A stretch of DNA of 64,000 nucleotides from Acanthaster planci (lineage: Eukaryota; Echinodermata; Asteroidea; Valvatida; Acanthasteridae), in NCBI RefSeq assembly GCF_001949145.1, contig NW_019091452.1:844879-908878 (forward strand). The letters run 5' to 3'. The position numbers were made by a program, and so were the translations under genes. Of this stretch, positions 11,901 through 24,500 are shown one piece after another. The first letter of the stretch is position 1, and every line of letters begins with the position of its first letter. A model generated the notes under the pieces. That model worked only from the letters and a program-made list of their open reading frames with translations, was not told the origin of the DNA and did not search any database.

Positions 11901-13095
11901 GACTTTCCTACATCTCATAATCTGACCGTTTGTGGGATAACCCATCCTCTTCAATTTTGTCAAGAAAGATGAATTAACATCGGTAACACAGGCTGAAATC
12001 TGAATGCTTCAATCCTGCAAAATTGTTAAAAACCACCAGATGGGTTTTGAAGAAACAGCTAGGGCAAGATTTTAAAAGGGTCAACAGACTTTGCGTCTCA
12101 ATTCGTCACCCAAATTTTAGAGCTCTACCTTGAGATGTATGTATGATACATGTACATATTATATGTACTCGGTTTCTTGTACAGTACTATGAATGCTGAC
12201 AGTATGATGCATCTACATGTACATGTACATGTACCACGCACATGAGGCACTTGCACTTAGGGGGCTGAATGTATCAACAACATTGTACATGTAGATCAAA
12301 TGAGCTCCAATTTCCTTTTGTCAACAGCGTTGGGACGAGTTTCACTCTCACCAAGTCTCTGTTCCCTGAAGTGTCAACAACGCCATAATTTAGCCAATGA
12401 GGGAAGCGTCTCAGAAAAAGTGCGTCTTGACAAATGGGTCCACTTTGCGATCAGGCCCATACAGTGTAAACAACTCCGAACGCTGGGCGTCTGCAATCCT
12501 AACCCGATTACTAATAGTATCTGTATACCCCTGGTATTTTGGGCCCATACACCTGTCGACTGTACAGTTGTAGTTCACCAAGCCCACACTGTGCGCTGTG
12601 TAAATCTCCCCTCCTCCCTCTTGATTGAATTTTCATGACATGATGAAGGGCTCCGGTCATCCCTGAAATCTCTCCAAGATCAATTTAAAATCTGGGCCGC
12701 ATCAATTAGATTAGGAGGGGGGGAGGAATGGCTCGCTCACTGGGCGCTCTGTCTGGAAATACATTTTGATAAATTGGGTGGGGATTTAATTTTGAGGGGG
12801 AGCGCAGCGCTTATTTTGCCAAGGCGTGCGCTTGTGTGTGGGGCCTGGGACATGCTGTACGCACATGTACATGTACGTGCCCTGCGTGTTTACAGTTAGG
12901 AGCCACATGAGACCTTTGTGGCATCTTTGCCAAAGCGAAGTGTGATTAAAGGTCACCTAGGACAAAGCAAGTGCATACTGCTGTACATACATAGGCCATT
13001 TAAATCACCTTGATTTACGTGTAAGTCACCAATTTAAACCGCCATTTAAATCAAATGATTTTTTTTTAATTCACTGAATTCAAGCAACATTTTTG
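8926..13095. other. Gene-free stretch
   Basis: Overlapping frames of 60-146 codons on both strands have no recognisable motifs. TACATG blocks occur near 8970, 9541-9560, 10683, 10832-10870, 11690-11770, 12212-12232 and 12865. A GC-richer, low-repeat patch at about 9830-10150 resembles neighbouring candidate conserved non-coding blocks, but there is no splice-framed reading frame. A poly-G/GGA tract lies at 12713-12725. Confidence 0.5.
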
Positions 13096-13303
13096 CAGAA
13101 ATCTTTTCTATAGGTACATACAGTGTAGGTAAATTTTATGAAATTCTTGGCCAATCATGTATGAGCCTGCTTTCCTTTTCCCCTGCCTTTCTCTTTTTTC
13201 CAATTGTGTTTTACTTTTTTAACTTGCAGTTTAGTTTGACTTAAGAGCATATTCATTGTAGAAATGCACAGTAAAACAATTGTCTCCATAGTATCAAGCC
13301 GAA
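13096..13303 (+). repeat. 205-bp dispersed duplicate (copy 1)
   Basis: This segment and 17859-18063 match in the same orientation at about 90 percent by eye. They begin at AGAAATC(T/C)TTTCTA and end at CTCCATAGTATCAAGCC. No inverted ends or target duplication are visible and the flanks differ. At one point copy 1 has CATGTATGAG where copy 2 has CATGTACATGTATGAG, an extra ACATGT hexamer. The nature of the repeat is unknown. Confidence 0.85.
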
Positions 13304-13887
13304 GGGCAAAAATGTTGCCATTTTTGGTCATCTGATTTTTGATTTTTTTTCCTAGGTTTGTTCATGGCAAATCCATGTACAGTACCTTTCTCCGAACCAG
13401 TCGATATCCACACTATTGGTAATTATTGTGTGTTTATGGTCCACTGACGTGTCACACACAATCTGGGTTTGTAGGCAGTGTTTTTTCGTTTCAAGCCACG
13501 TAATTCGGGTGTGGGTATTCCGTGCATGAAGTGAAAGATTTAATGATTTAAATTTGGTAGGGCTTACGTTACCCTTGACACCTGTGCTGGTACATCATTT
13601 TGTATAAAAATCTCTGAATGAGCTGTCTAGCCTACAGAGCATGTACGATACTACCGTTTTCTCCGAGGGTGGGGTGGGGCACACACCCCTCCCCCTTCCC
13701 TTCCCCTCCCCAGGTTTCCTACTCGTGGTGAATTTTTTAAGTTAGTTATGCACATGCACAGTGCAATCACCCTCAAATGACCCGGGTCAAATTATTTTGT
13801 AAAAACCTCATCATCCCTCACAGTTTGCCGAGTTTGGCGTCAAGTCTCACACTGTTCACAGTACAAGTAAACCACCTGGGCTTATCA

Positions 13888-14680
13888 AAAATATCGATTG
13901 TAGTCAAGTATTTCTCAATACATGATCCAAATCAAATTACTCAATTTAAATCTCTTCAGTTTAATCCTAATTTCTCTACAGTATTCTGAAAGAAAGAAAT
14001 ATGTACATGTACATACATATTTTCTGTCCAGAAAATACCAAAGTTAAAACTCGTATCCTAACTTTTCCAGTACCCCATGGCTCTATAGAGTTGGATCAAG
14101 CACTTTGGGATTGTGATACCTGCCAATTTCTCACTGTGTAAAAAGAAAAATTGCTAGCTTTGGACTTGTCTCCAATAAAAGAAAAAACTCTGCTTTAAAT
14201 TTAGAAATCAGATATTTGATTTAGAAAAAAGAGTAAATCCAAAAAAGCTGGTTGTAGATTTAGAAAAAGAGCGAATCAAAAACCAATCCAAAACTAAAAA
14301 AAGCTGGTTGTGAATTGAGAAGAAAAGAGCCAATCAACAAAAAACAATCCAAAACTAAAAGAAGCTGGTTGGGGATTTACAAAAAAGAGCAAATCAACAA
14401 AAACCAATCCAAAACTAAAAAAAAACTGGTTGTGGATTTATTAAAAAGAGCAAATCAACAAAAAACAATCCAAAACTAAAAGAAGCTGGTTGTGGATTTA
14501 GAAAAAAGAGTAAATCGACAAAAACCAATCCAAAACTAAAAAAAAGCTGGTTGTGGATTTAGACAAAAGAGCAAATCAAGAAAAACCAATCCAAAACTAA
14601 AAAAAGCTGGTTGTGAATTGAGAAAAAAGAGCAAATCAACAAAAACCAATCCAAAACTTAAAAAAAAAACTGGTTGTGGA
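13888..14680 (+). repeat. Segmental copy 1 with A-rich ~60-bp satellite
   Basis: About 350 bp of unique-looking sequence (starting AAATATCGATTGTAG) is followed by roughly eight units of a 56-62 bp satellite. Each unit contains GCTGGTTGTGGATTTAG, AAAAAGAGCAAATC and CCAATCCAAAACTA. The whole block is repeated almost identically at 14684-15419 (substitutions of a few percent), with one satellite unit fewer in the second copy. Copy 1 ends abruptly within a unit at the ambiguous base N (14681). Confidence 0.9.
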
Positions 14681-14681
14681 N
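14681..14681. other. Ambiguous base at duplication junction
   Basis: The only N I saw in the window sits exactly between the two near-identical ~0.75 kb copies, inside a satellite unit. That position is what an assembler produces when two allelic or collapsed repeat contigs are joined, so the tandem arrangement may be artificial. Confidence 0.8.
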
Positions 14682-14683
14682 AG

Positions 14684-15419
14684 AAAATATCGATTGTAGT
14701 CAAGTAATTCTCAATACATGATCCGAATCAAATTACTCAATTTAAATCTCTTCAGTTAAATCCTAATTTCTCTACAGTATTCTGAAAGAAAGAAATATGT
14801 ACATGTACATACATATTTTCTGTCCAGAAAATGCCAAAGTTAAAACTCATATCCTAACTTTTCCAGTACCCCATGGCTCTATAGAGTTGGATCAAGCACT
14901 TTGGGATTGTGATACCTGCCAATTTCTCACTGTGTAAAAAGAAAATTTGCTAGCTTTGGACTTGTCTCCAATAAAAGAAAAAACTCTGCTTTAAATTTAG
15001 AAATCAGATATTTGATTTAGAAAAAAGAGTAAATCCAAAAAAGCTGGTTGTGGATTTAGAAAAAGAGCGAATCAAGAAAAACCAATCCAAAACTAAAAGA
15101 AGCTGGTTGCGGATTTACAAAAAAGAGCAAATCAACAAAAGCCAATCCAAAACTAAAAAAAAACTGGTTGTGGATTTATTAAAAAGAGCAAATCAACAAA
15201 AAACAATCCAAAACTAAAAGAAGCTGGTTGTGGATTTAGAAAAAAGAGTAAATCGACAAAAACCAATCCAAAACTAAAAAAAAGCTGGTTGTGGATTTAG
15301 ACAAAAGAGCAAATCAAGAAAAACCAATCCAAAGCTAAAAAAAGCTGGCTGTGAATTGAGAAAAAAGAGCAAATTAACAAAAACCAATCCAAAACTAAAA
15401 AAAAAAATGGTTGTGGACC
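14684..15419 (+). repeat. Segmental copy 2 with A-rich ~60-bp satellite
   Basis: This is a near-identical repeat of 13888-14680 with about seven satellite units. It ends in GTTGTGGACCACACTG, where the sequence leaves the repeat, so it gives the true right boundary of the array. The frames across 15274-15568 are translations of the satellite and of a downstream TACATG block and should not be read as genes. Confidence 0.9.
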
Positions 15420-17858
15420 ACACTGTACTTGTTTTATGTACATTCATGACATTTGTGCCATGTATGCTTGTACATGTCCATGTAGGTACATGTACAGGGA
15501 CCTGTATAACAACACTCTGCTCTGAAAAATACCGACTTACTCCATGGAATTCAGGAAGTTGCAATTAGTAAAGAAGCATTCTTGCCTGGGGGACATCAAA
15601 CACCCTACAATCCCACAATTACTTCACTGGTACCCTGCTGGTACAGTCTGCAGGAACCTGTTTATTGCTCAGGAGATCTCGGCTACATGGACCAATACGG
15701 TGGCGTGCAAAAACCACACGCACATCTGTAGGAAATGGCCGCTTGCCTCCAAGGCAGTCAGTGGCCTCTGTAGGCATGCCTGTTATCCCCAGCTGTAGAG
15801 CCAGGTAATTGGTACATGTGTTCCGGTACCTGCAGTTCTCTCATGCACTTGTGCATTGGATGAAAGAAGACCTTGGCACTCCACAAAATGTTGATGTGCA
15901 AATTAGAACAGAATTATACATACATGTATACTCTAAAAAAAGATAAACTTAAACATGAAAAAAAGGAGACAGACAGGAATAAATAAATTAAGTCTACTGT
16001 AATTTCAGTATCAAACTGTACACTTGCACTGTACAGAGCTGAGATGGCTTTAGGAATTTGAATTAGCCTGATTAACAAGGATATAAAAATTATGTATGTG
16101 TATGCATTCCGGCTGTAGCACCTTGATGTATACCAGTTCTATGCAGTTGCAGTGTTCAATTCATGAACATTAAACGTGTTAAACCACAGAAGACCATAGT
16201 GTCTGTGAGCAAAGATTGGCAAAGTCCAGGATTGATACCACACAGAAGAGGTCCTCCCCCCAAAGTCACACTGTAATTAACAAAAGAATAAAATGTGACA
16301 GGATTGTACCTGGGGTTTGGCCAGGGGTATCATCAGGTTCCCCCCTCCCCCGGGGAGGCAGGGGGAAGGAAAGCAGTTAGCAGCAGCAGAAAACTGACGA
16401 ACCGTTTATGGGGGAGGTCAAGTCCAAGGTACGGGTACTAGGTATTTCCAAGCAAATCAGGGACTTTGATTCCGTTTCGTCCTTCCTTTATTTCGTTTAT
16501 TTCTTTCTTGCTCTCTTTATAACAAATGTTGAGGGGTGTGCCTCCCTTTGAACTCCCACCTCCCCCTTGTGATGCCCATGGAGGAATTCCTGATTTGCAA
16601 AGAATTCTGTTTGAAATGTACATGTGCTTTAAATTTAGATTTGCTGTTTTTAATATCAGCGTGCAATTCTACGGCCACGGTTACCACACAGGTAGAAACG
16701 ACCACTCTGTATATGATTCATGGTACAGATTACTTTTCCCATCAATTACAATGTAGTTAGGAGCACCAGCAGTTGCCGTGTATGTCCGCTTGAAGAGGAA
16801 GAGCATTGTCTGTGATGTGTTTACCTTGAAAGCATCCAAATGCTTGATAGTGCTATGTATAATGCATCTTCGGTGTGTATGTGTACGTACATGGACATGT
16901 ACATGTACTCAACAAGCCCAGGTGCCGGCTAGCTTGTTAACGAGCTATGAGCAGCCTTCGCACTGAAGCAAACATTCACACAAGATTTTTTGCATTATAA
17001 AATAGTGCTTGTACCGGCTCCCGTCTTGTAGTCAGTTTGGCATGGGTGATATTTGTCAGGATTTTTCCAATTGCAATATTTTATTTTTTTCAGAACAATA
17101 TCTTTTAAGATCTGGAGTTATTCAATTTTTTGTGTGCTTGGAAGATGACATAAATGTACCAGTAGATCACAGGATAGGGGTATTTTAAGGGATACGTTCA
17201 GACAAACACAGTTATACCATGGAACTTATATGTTAATGTAGGGCCCTTAAAACCTCTAGTGATAATTACGCGGATTTTTCCCTTGCCTCTGATTTCACTC
17301 CTACTTGTACAAAGTCTGGGTAATGCACAGCCCAAGCGGCAATTATTCTTATTTCTGTAGTGCTTTGATTCTTGATTTCTAAAAATTCCAACTCTCCCCC
17401 TCCAATTGAACCTCAGGCAATGTGTAACATTGCATGTCTCACAGCCTAAATGGATTGCGGAAGAAACCGAATGGCCAGCGATGGCCCTGATTTTCACTTT
17501 GGGATAGCAAGCGAAATTTTAGCCGACACCGTTGTGCAGGGGACCGGCTAATTTTTTTTGTCCAAGGGTGTTGGGTTCTTCAGCACATGGGTGGTAAAGA
17601 AGTAGGGTACATTATAGTTTTGAACAATTCCGTTTCTTTTCATCACCTGAGAGGTGTCTTTTTGAGACGTGTCATGGGAGACGTAGCGTAGGCGTTGGCT
17701 CGCACGAATAACCTCCCCTTAGAATTTGGAGCGCATACTGTACGTGCACAGTTTCGTATAGTGGTACATGTACAGAACTAATGCATTAAGTGGTGTACAT
17801 GTACATGTACTTGTACATACAGTACATGTATGCATCCATTACATGTACAATTTCGCAC
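15420..17858. other. Gene-free stretch
   Basis: No gene is supported. A less AT-rich patch at 15540-15800 has no stop-free splice-framed exon that I can defend. Pyrimidine/purine tracts with CCCCCC occur at 16335-16375 and 16550-16570. TACATG blocks occur near 15470-15500, 16885-16910 and 17762-17850. Confidence 0.5.
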
Positions 17859-18063
17859 AGAAATCCTTTCTACAGGTACGTAGGTAAATTTTATGAAATT
17901 CTTGTCCAATCATGTACATGTATGAGCCTGCTTTCCTTTCCCCTGCCTTTCCCTTTTTTCCAATTGTGTTTTACTTTGTTTAACCTTGCAGTTTAGTTTG
18001 ACCTAAGAGCATATTCATTGTAGAAATGCAAGGTAAAACAAAAATCTCCATAGTATCAAGCCA
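17859..18063 (+). repeat. 205-bp dispersed duplicate (copy 2)
   Basis: Direct-orientation partner of 13096-13303, with the same start and end words. It contains one more ACATGT hexamer than copy 1 at the equivalent site (around 17911-17923). It also lacks a CATACAGT present in copy 1 near its start. Flanks are unrelated. Confidence 0.85.
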
Positions 18064-21000
18064 AAACCTGTTTGATCTCTTGTAACTCCGTTAAGACATT
18101 TTCAGCAAAAGAGTTGAGAAGAAAAATATTTGCCATCTTTATTCAAAAGAAAATAGGCCAAAAAAAACCCTGTAATTTGATAAATGTCAGTACTAAAAAT
18201 TCATTATGTGAGGCTTTTGTCATGAATTTCTTTGCATGTGGTTTAATTACTGTGGGCAGATTATTAGGCTAACAATTTTGCCAGACAAAGACGGTTGCTT
18301 TCTAAAGTGTGTTTCAGCAGCAACCGTCGTGTAGTCTCTTGCCTCAGCCGCATATGCCTGTATCCTGCTATAAGTTTTGCTGTTTTCAATACAATTATGC
18401 TATCCTGAATTACTCGAACATGTACATGTATTGTACAATGTAACATCATGTAATAGCTACACTGTACATGCATGGACAATAACAAAAGATCATTTTATAC
18501 ACAAAGAGTGAATTATAAAAAAAATTCCAAACCCGTACAGTTAGATTTTGTTATTGGATCCTCATGGAAAAAATGCACAAAAAGGTCTTCCACTTCGTGT
18601 CGTTGTGGAAGAAAAATAGTATGGAACATCTTCTGTTCTTTCTCCCTTGGGATAATTACTGTAAGGCACTGCAAGTATTTTGTTAAATTTCCAAATGTCG
18701 TGACTGCCCTGAGGACCTCTCAGTATTAAAGCACCGATATGGATTTGCTGCTGGGATTCTGATGAAGTCTTTTGGAATGGAAAATTTGTCACCAGAATGG
18801 AGTGATCATTGCATGCATTATACATGTAGGCAGATGAATCTCAGGGCATGTACATGTACACATGTACAGTGTACATGGCGTACAACATGAGCATCCATGG
18901 GCGTTGCCAGTTTTTTTTGGGGGGGGGCAAAGTATTTGGAGGGGGCATGGAGGTGGGGCAGTTGATATGAAGCCCTCATCATAGCAACATCAGATAAACA
19001 GTAAGTGGGCCAATTTGAGTTTTTCTCCAACACTTTTTCACCTGACATTTCATCTCCTTTCATTTCCGTTTTCATTTCTTTTGTTTGTCTTTCCCTTTTC
19101 CATTTATTGTTTTTTCAATTTTATTGGGGGGGGGATGTCCCTGTGACACCCATGAACAGGAGATCTTTCATTGTAAACCGAGAGTACAGTATGCCAGGTA
19201 TTTGTTAGAATGTTAAACTGTATACATGTACATGTATGTGCCAAGGATCATTTCTCATCTTCCAAATGTTTAAAATTATGTCATGTACAGGTACCTGTGT
19301 GTACATTTACAGCCATGTACATGTTTGCATGTAGTGTATATTTACATGTATGTCCCGGAATGCACAGTGTGCAAACCATGCCAGAAGCCAATATATAGCA
19401 TAATTTCCCCAGCTCTCCATGCACCTTGCATTATATGTACATGGATCAATATACGAAAAGACCCCTCTCTCAAGCATCGTTTGGAAGCGATTTCTGCCGC
19501 GGTGGGTGGGACGTTACCTATCAGAGCACAGCCTAATTGTGAGGCAGACTGAGTTTGCCCTGTGGTTGAACTCACAGGCTGCATGATGACGCCTACACAT
19601 TGCAATATGTGAATTCCCCCACATTACCCCAGATACCCACAACCACAAACAATAACCCATGCTGCCCTTGTTGTAAATCTACTAGTTCATACCTGCTTAG
19701 TTGATTAACCCTGATGTCATAACCTACACTGTAGGGTTATTTACTGTACATGTACATACATGTACATGTAGTTTAAAGAGGATCACTTCTGCTCCTCAGT
19801 ACTACTTGGTTGTTCGATCAATTGATCGATATATAAATATCAGTTCTTTTTTTCAAGATGTATTTATAATATCAGTTCTGTTTTTCAGATGATGTCAAAA
19901 CTACTTCTACTTCATGACAATTTTGTAAAAGGCTTAATTTATTCTGCTCTATCTGTATTGTGAAAGAGAATCTTGAACTACATGTACAAACCTGAATTCA
20001 AATCGACTTCAGTTTATTAACACAAATCCTCAACCTTGTGGCCCAATTAAAGACCAACTCCGGAAGTGACAAAGGAACATTGAAAAGAAAACTCACATTC
20101 AAAATACCAAATTGTTACAAGTGTAAAGATTAAAGAACAAGATCGTAAGTGCTCAAAAAGAAAAAGGAAACGGAAATCCAAATACATGTACACTGTATGC
20201 ATAAAAATGCCCAAAGATGTAAGATTCAAGGATTGAAACACTTATGTACACATCACTCAAAATCGCAAACTTTTTCTAGCAAGCAGTACAGGGGCAGAAA
20301 AACGGAACGTTTGAAAGTAAAATTTCCCGACTGGATGACAAATTTTCTTTAGGTGCTTTGGCAAACATATAGATTCCTTGAGACGGACTGCTTGTTTCTT
20401 TAATAGTTTATAGGAACATCAGACACGTAGCTCTTGTACAGAAAGCGGTGGGCAGAATGCATAAATGTTAATTAATAGAGATCATTGCTGCTGAATCTCT
20501 TTTCCAAGTGAACTTGGCTGATGAAGTTGGTACATGTATAACTTTAAAGGCCTTACTCACAGTAATGGGTTTGCCAGACATGGATCACGGAGGAAGTCTT
20601 TGCTAGCAGAAGTGTACATGTGAATGTGTACACTGCATGTATCTTACATACATGCTCATGAATTTGGCCATGGTCCAGTACACTGCAGTGTGTGTTTTCT
20701 TTTATGATTCCCCCAATCAACTTGATACGGCTGGCCAATTTGCCAGCCCTATCGGATGCATCATGCCGCCCCTTGCTGCTCCTCTATGCCTCGAGGCAGA
20801 TTACTTTCCCTTCCTGAAGGCATCACATATCCATCTGTCCTTGCACATTGCATACTATCATGGTTCCCTGGGAGGCCATGGAAGGTGTCTATATCTGTAG
20901 CAGATAAGTGTCGGCAAGAATTGAAGTTGCTTCAATAATGCCGACACCCTACCGTTCATCTCATCTTTTTTTTCTCCTGCAATTGGAGACCTCCCCTGGC

Positions 21001-22262
21001 ATAATTATTGTGTGGTCATTATTTCTCTGAATAATGTGGTAAAAGGCAAATATGACAGTGTCGAGAATACATCTACGGTACATCTACACGTATTTCAACG
21101 GTCCCAGTCAACTCCTTGTTCCACATCCATGGAGAACTGTTTGTGTGTTTGTCTGTACATATAGCCCTGTGGGGTTGCCACCCAATGGGAATAAAAGTCT
21201 CCACATACATGTCTCACCAAATATGGTCCTAACTTTTTTCTGGTGGACCAATTTGGCAAAGATTTCCTGTAATCCTCGACCCAGGCATACACCACAAGCC
21301 TGTCGACTCCCGCTAGCCAGACCCCAACCACTGCAGAGTAAGAATGTTTGAAAGATCAGTATTCCAAAGACATCCATACGACCACCGGGAAATGACCCGG
21401 TAGTAAAGAAAAATCCACCTTGCAGCTCAGAGTTATTTGGGGGGCGTACCTGGCTACAAATGTACTTCCACAGCAGCATATATGAAAAGTAGTTAGAGCA
21501 TGGATGGATATCCTTCCACCATGGCTAGAGAGGGGACCTGAGGGATGTGTTGGCTACCATAAAACAGTCGTGCGGGTTGAGGCATGACCGGGGACTCCGC
21601 AAACTGATGTGGAGAAAAGTTCCCCCTTCTTTTGGCGTTGCATCTCCAAGAGTAAAATTGAGTGGATAAAAATTGACGGGTAAAACGGGTTGTCTTCCAG
21701 ATCCCTCCCCCCTCACCTGGCAGGTGAAGTCTTGCAGCTAGGCTACACAAGTACATGTACATGTACCGGTACATGTATGTGCGTTTTACATACCGACCAG
21801 TACAGTAAAAAGGGACAGTCAATCATGTTAATGCACCGGTATCCCTAAGGGTTGTTTAAAATGTATGCAAGTTTCTCACTCTCCAAATCATTTTATTCAA
21901 TGGGATTGAACAAGGAAGAATAGTTTTAGTGAAGCAAAGGAGCACTTCAAAATCTGAAAAAATTGAGAATCACTTTTGCAATCAAAGAGTGGACAGAGCA
22001 AATTCTGTTTAGCCGTGGCATTTTGTAATAAAGTGACCATTAATTGATATCATGTTCAAAAGCGAACATCACTGTGTACAGTTTCACTCCACTTACATGT
22101 GCATGTATAACTTCTGTGCTGATGCACATGTAGAACAGGTTTTGGAGTGTGGGGCGCCTTACATGTAATTAAGAGTTGATTAACACATGGCTAAAAACAA
22201 AATGGAACACAATGGAACAATACATGTAATATACATTGTAAATAACGGTCTCCTGTGTTTGG
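18064..22262. other. Gene-free stretch
   Basis: Frames up to 123 codons overlap antisense frames and lack motifs. TACATG blocks lie near 18420, 18850-18875, 19225-19240, 19740-19770, 21745-21775. The segment 20690-20900 is GC-richer and repeat-poor, and AATTATTGTGTGGTCATTA near 21003 has homeodomain-like AT cores. These could be regulatory but nothing proves it. Confidence 0.5.
18891..19155. mobile_element. Possible G-run MITE with CATGGGCGT ends
   Basis: The left end reads CATGGGCGTTGCCAG followed by T8 and a run of nine Gs. The right end has a G-run, then GTCCCTGTGACACCCATGAA, so CATGGGYGTYRC occurs in inverted orientation about 255 bp apart. No coding capacity. The inverted ends are short and imperfect and no target duplication is clear. 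Confidence 0.3.
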
Positions 22263-22508
22263 TACCATACATGTACATGTACAAACACTGTACATGTACA
22301 TGTACATGTACATGTACAAACACTGTACATGTACATGTACAAACACTGTACATGTACATGTACAAACACTGTACATGTACATGTACAAACACTGTACATG
22401 TACATGTACAAACACTGTACATGTACATGTACAAACACTGTACATGTACATGTACAAACACTGTACATGTACATGTACATGTACAAACACTGTACATGTA
22501 CATGTATG
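22263..22508. repeat. 23-bp TACATG minisatellite (nine units)
   Basis: The decamer ACAAACACTG recurs at 22281, 22316, 22339, 22362, 22385, 22408, 22431, 22454 and 22483. The intervals are 35, 23, 23, 23, 23, 23, 23 and 29 bp. Each spacer is GTACATGTACAT-type sequence, and the longer intervals are exactly 12 and 6 bp longer, meaning two and one extra TACATG hexamers. Unit cores are identical, so the array is young or homogenised. The hexamer palindrome means both strands read alike, and every frame on both strands stays open through the array; those frames are not genes. Confidence 0.95.
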
Positions 22509-23243
22509 TCCACTTTTTTGGAACCCCAACAGTTACATGTACATATAGCAGAGTTTTGCCAATTTCCAGGAATACATGTTGCAGCTTTGTGTATGCACAG
22601 CAGAGAACCAACTAGCCCCCAAAAACTACATGTAATGCTTACTTTAATTTCAAAGGCTGATTTAGGCTCAAGTTCATGTACATTGTAATTACAGGACAAC
22701 CGCTATCTTGTCCATTCCTTATCTGTTGATTTGGACTTGTATTTCGTATGCTGTCCTTGTCGGCATTTGTTTGGACCCCAAAACAAAGTGGTCATTACAC
22801 AGTTTGTGTGAACCTTTGTGTGAACCGGATCCACACAAGGTTTTTTCTTCCCTGAAACACGGGCTTGGAGGCATAAATGAGTTTGGGTTGTCTGAAGCAA
22901 ACGGAAGTGGAACAGTCAAGACAACCATCAACAACATTCCAGCTTAGAATAAGGACATGGGGTCTCAGTGCTCATGATGTTTCCAGGAAGATGCTTGAAA
23001 CTTCTTGCCGTGAAGCTGACAATGTTCTTAGCTCTGCAATGAATTTTTCTGAGACACATTTTTTTTCTTCAACTTTGTATTCTTCTTCAATGTATGAAAT
23101 CACAGTTTTGCTCATGAATATGGAAATACTAAGTAGCATAAATACCAATAGGCAGTAATATGCCCTTTGAAATAGTGAAACAAAAGTTGAAAATAAGGTT
23201 AACTGAAACACAAAGGTGTGTTTTGAAGATTTGTATTGAAACA
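22509..23243. other. Gene-free stretch
   Basis: No gene is supported. A CACACAAGG / CCTTTGTGTG inverted pair lies at about 22805-22842. Frames through 22700-23160 have no domain motifs. Confidence 0.45.
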
Positions 23244-23417
23244 ATACGGGTGTTTCACAATAGTGCGCTCCCAAGAGTTTGCAATGCGTTGGCCAATCAC
23301 AATGCGTGAAATGTGTCAACCCAATGTGCGTTTGGATAGAGTTGACAAATTTTGTGCATTCTGATTGGCCAGCGCTTTGCAAACTCTTGGAGGCTCACTA
23401 TTGTGAATTGTTCATAT
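23244..23417. mobile_element. Foldback MITE, family A (copy 2)
   Basis: A full-length ~174 bp copy: left ATACGGGTGTTTCACAATAG, CCAAGAGTTTGCAA and TTGGCCAATCACAATGCG; right CATTCTGATTGGCC, TTTGCAAACTCTTGG and CACTATTGTGAA. The arms fold over the whole element. CCAAT/ATTGG boxes are kept. The divergence from copies 1 and 4 is spread along the element, so it is old. No coding capacity. Confidence 0.9.
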
Positions 23418-23677
23418 TGATTGCAGCTACATGTACCCTTGAACATGTTGAATGAGAACATCACATGTATTATAGAGAAGATGCAAGATGGTTAGCACTG
23501 ATCCGGTCTTCTCTCAGAGCAATTAATGCAGTTGTGTAATGCTGTTTTGGGGTTGATTGCGAATTGTTTATCTCTCAAATTAAAATCTGTCTTTCTTTTT
23601 TCCTCTTTGTTATTGCCTTTCTACCTGCATTTGCTGGACTTCACCCATGCCCTCCATCGTCCAATCTGATGATAAAG

Positions 23678-23684
23678 GTAAGTG
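23678..23684 (+). promoter_or_regulatory. Candidate splice donor or ratchet site
   Basis: AAAG|GTAAGTG (junction 23677/23678) is a near-perfect metazoan 5' splice site. It is preceded at 23590-23665 by a pyrimidine-rich tract (TTTCTTTTTTCCTCTTTG, CCCTCCATCGTCC) but the bases just upstream are purine-rich. No convincing exon precedes it. It may be an ordinary donor of an unseen exon, a weak recursive splice site, or chance. Confidence 0.2.
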
Positions 23685-24239
23685 ATTTCATTGCTTCATT
23701 ACCAGGAATATTGTCCTCCACATGAAGTACAGACACGTGCACTGTATGTTCTCATCTTTATTCCCTCATCAGGACTACCAGTTCCTGCTCAGTTTTAGAA
23801 ATTGTAAGAATTCTGACTCCTAATTTTTTTTTCGGAAGTCAGGAATGAGTTTAGTGAAGTAAAAAAGGAAAAACAAACTCAAGTTGTTATGAGTAAACTT
23901 AAAGGAGCTGCCAACAAAAAGGCCAACAATTACTTCTTGTTCAAGTTTTCCTTTTTCTTTTTTTTTTAAAAGACAAAAACGTCTTTTTGCTTTTGTTTCT
24001 TTGGCTTACTGTTATGCAGCTCTGTGAAATTGGGCCCTGGTGCGCAAAAAGTTAACAGTTCGCAGACCAGCACTCAATTTTCCCTGGTAACACAGGCACA
24101 AAAGCATGAGTACATGTACTAAGCAAAATCCACCAGTGGTTGACAAATTTTCCCCCTGCTCTTTTTTTTTTGGCAAGAGAACAGTGAACCACAGAATCCA
24201 ACACTACCAGAGACACACACCCTTACATATGTATTCTTG

Positions 24240-24500
24240 TGGGGTATTTCCTTTGTTCTCGTGAACAAAACTCCCACACAACACAGAAAAAATTTCAAAT
24301 CACTGCCATTTCAACCAAATTCAATTTCCTGGGTTGAAATTTCAACCGTATGTCCCTTATATAAAACACTTCAATTTGCGACGGATGAATGGCACTTGAA
24401 AATTCCTCCTTTTTGAGTAAATTTTAGTACCCCACAGGGATCAAAACTGGCCTTGTGGGGTACCTTCCATTGTTCTGGTACCCCACAAGGCACCATGTAC
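24240..24500 (-). repeat. Interspersed repeat with CCTTGTGGGG motifs (copy 2)
   Basis: On the minus strand this matches 7010-7325 through GTCGCAAATTGAAGTGTTTT, AAGGGACA and the CTCAAAAAGGAG region. Both ends carry TTGTGGGGTA or CCCCACAAGG motifs (24237, 24428, 24452 and 24480). The repeated terminal motif in both copies supports a discrete element about 250-300 bp long. No coding capacity. Confidence 0.6.

Noticed and set aside
14250-15410. CRISPR-like array of regularly spaced repeats
   Set aside because: The whole ~60 bp unit is repeated, with no unique spacers, and the context is eukaryotic. It is a satellite.
22169-22699. Long open frames on both strands (up to 176 codons) rich in Tyr-Met, Cys-Thr and His-Val
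   Set aside because: They are translations of the TACATG minisatellite. All frames stay open because the repeat contains no stop in any phase.
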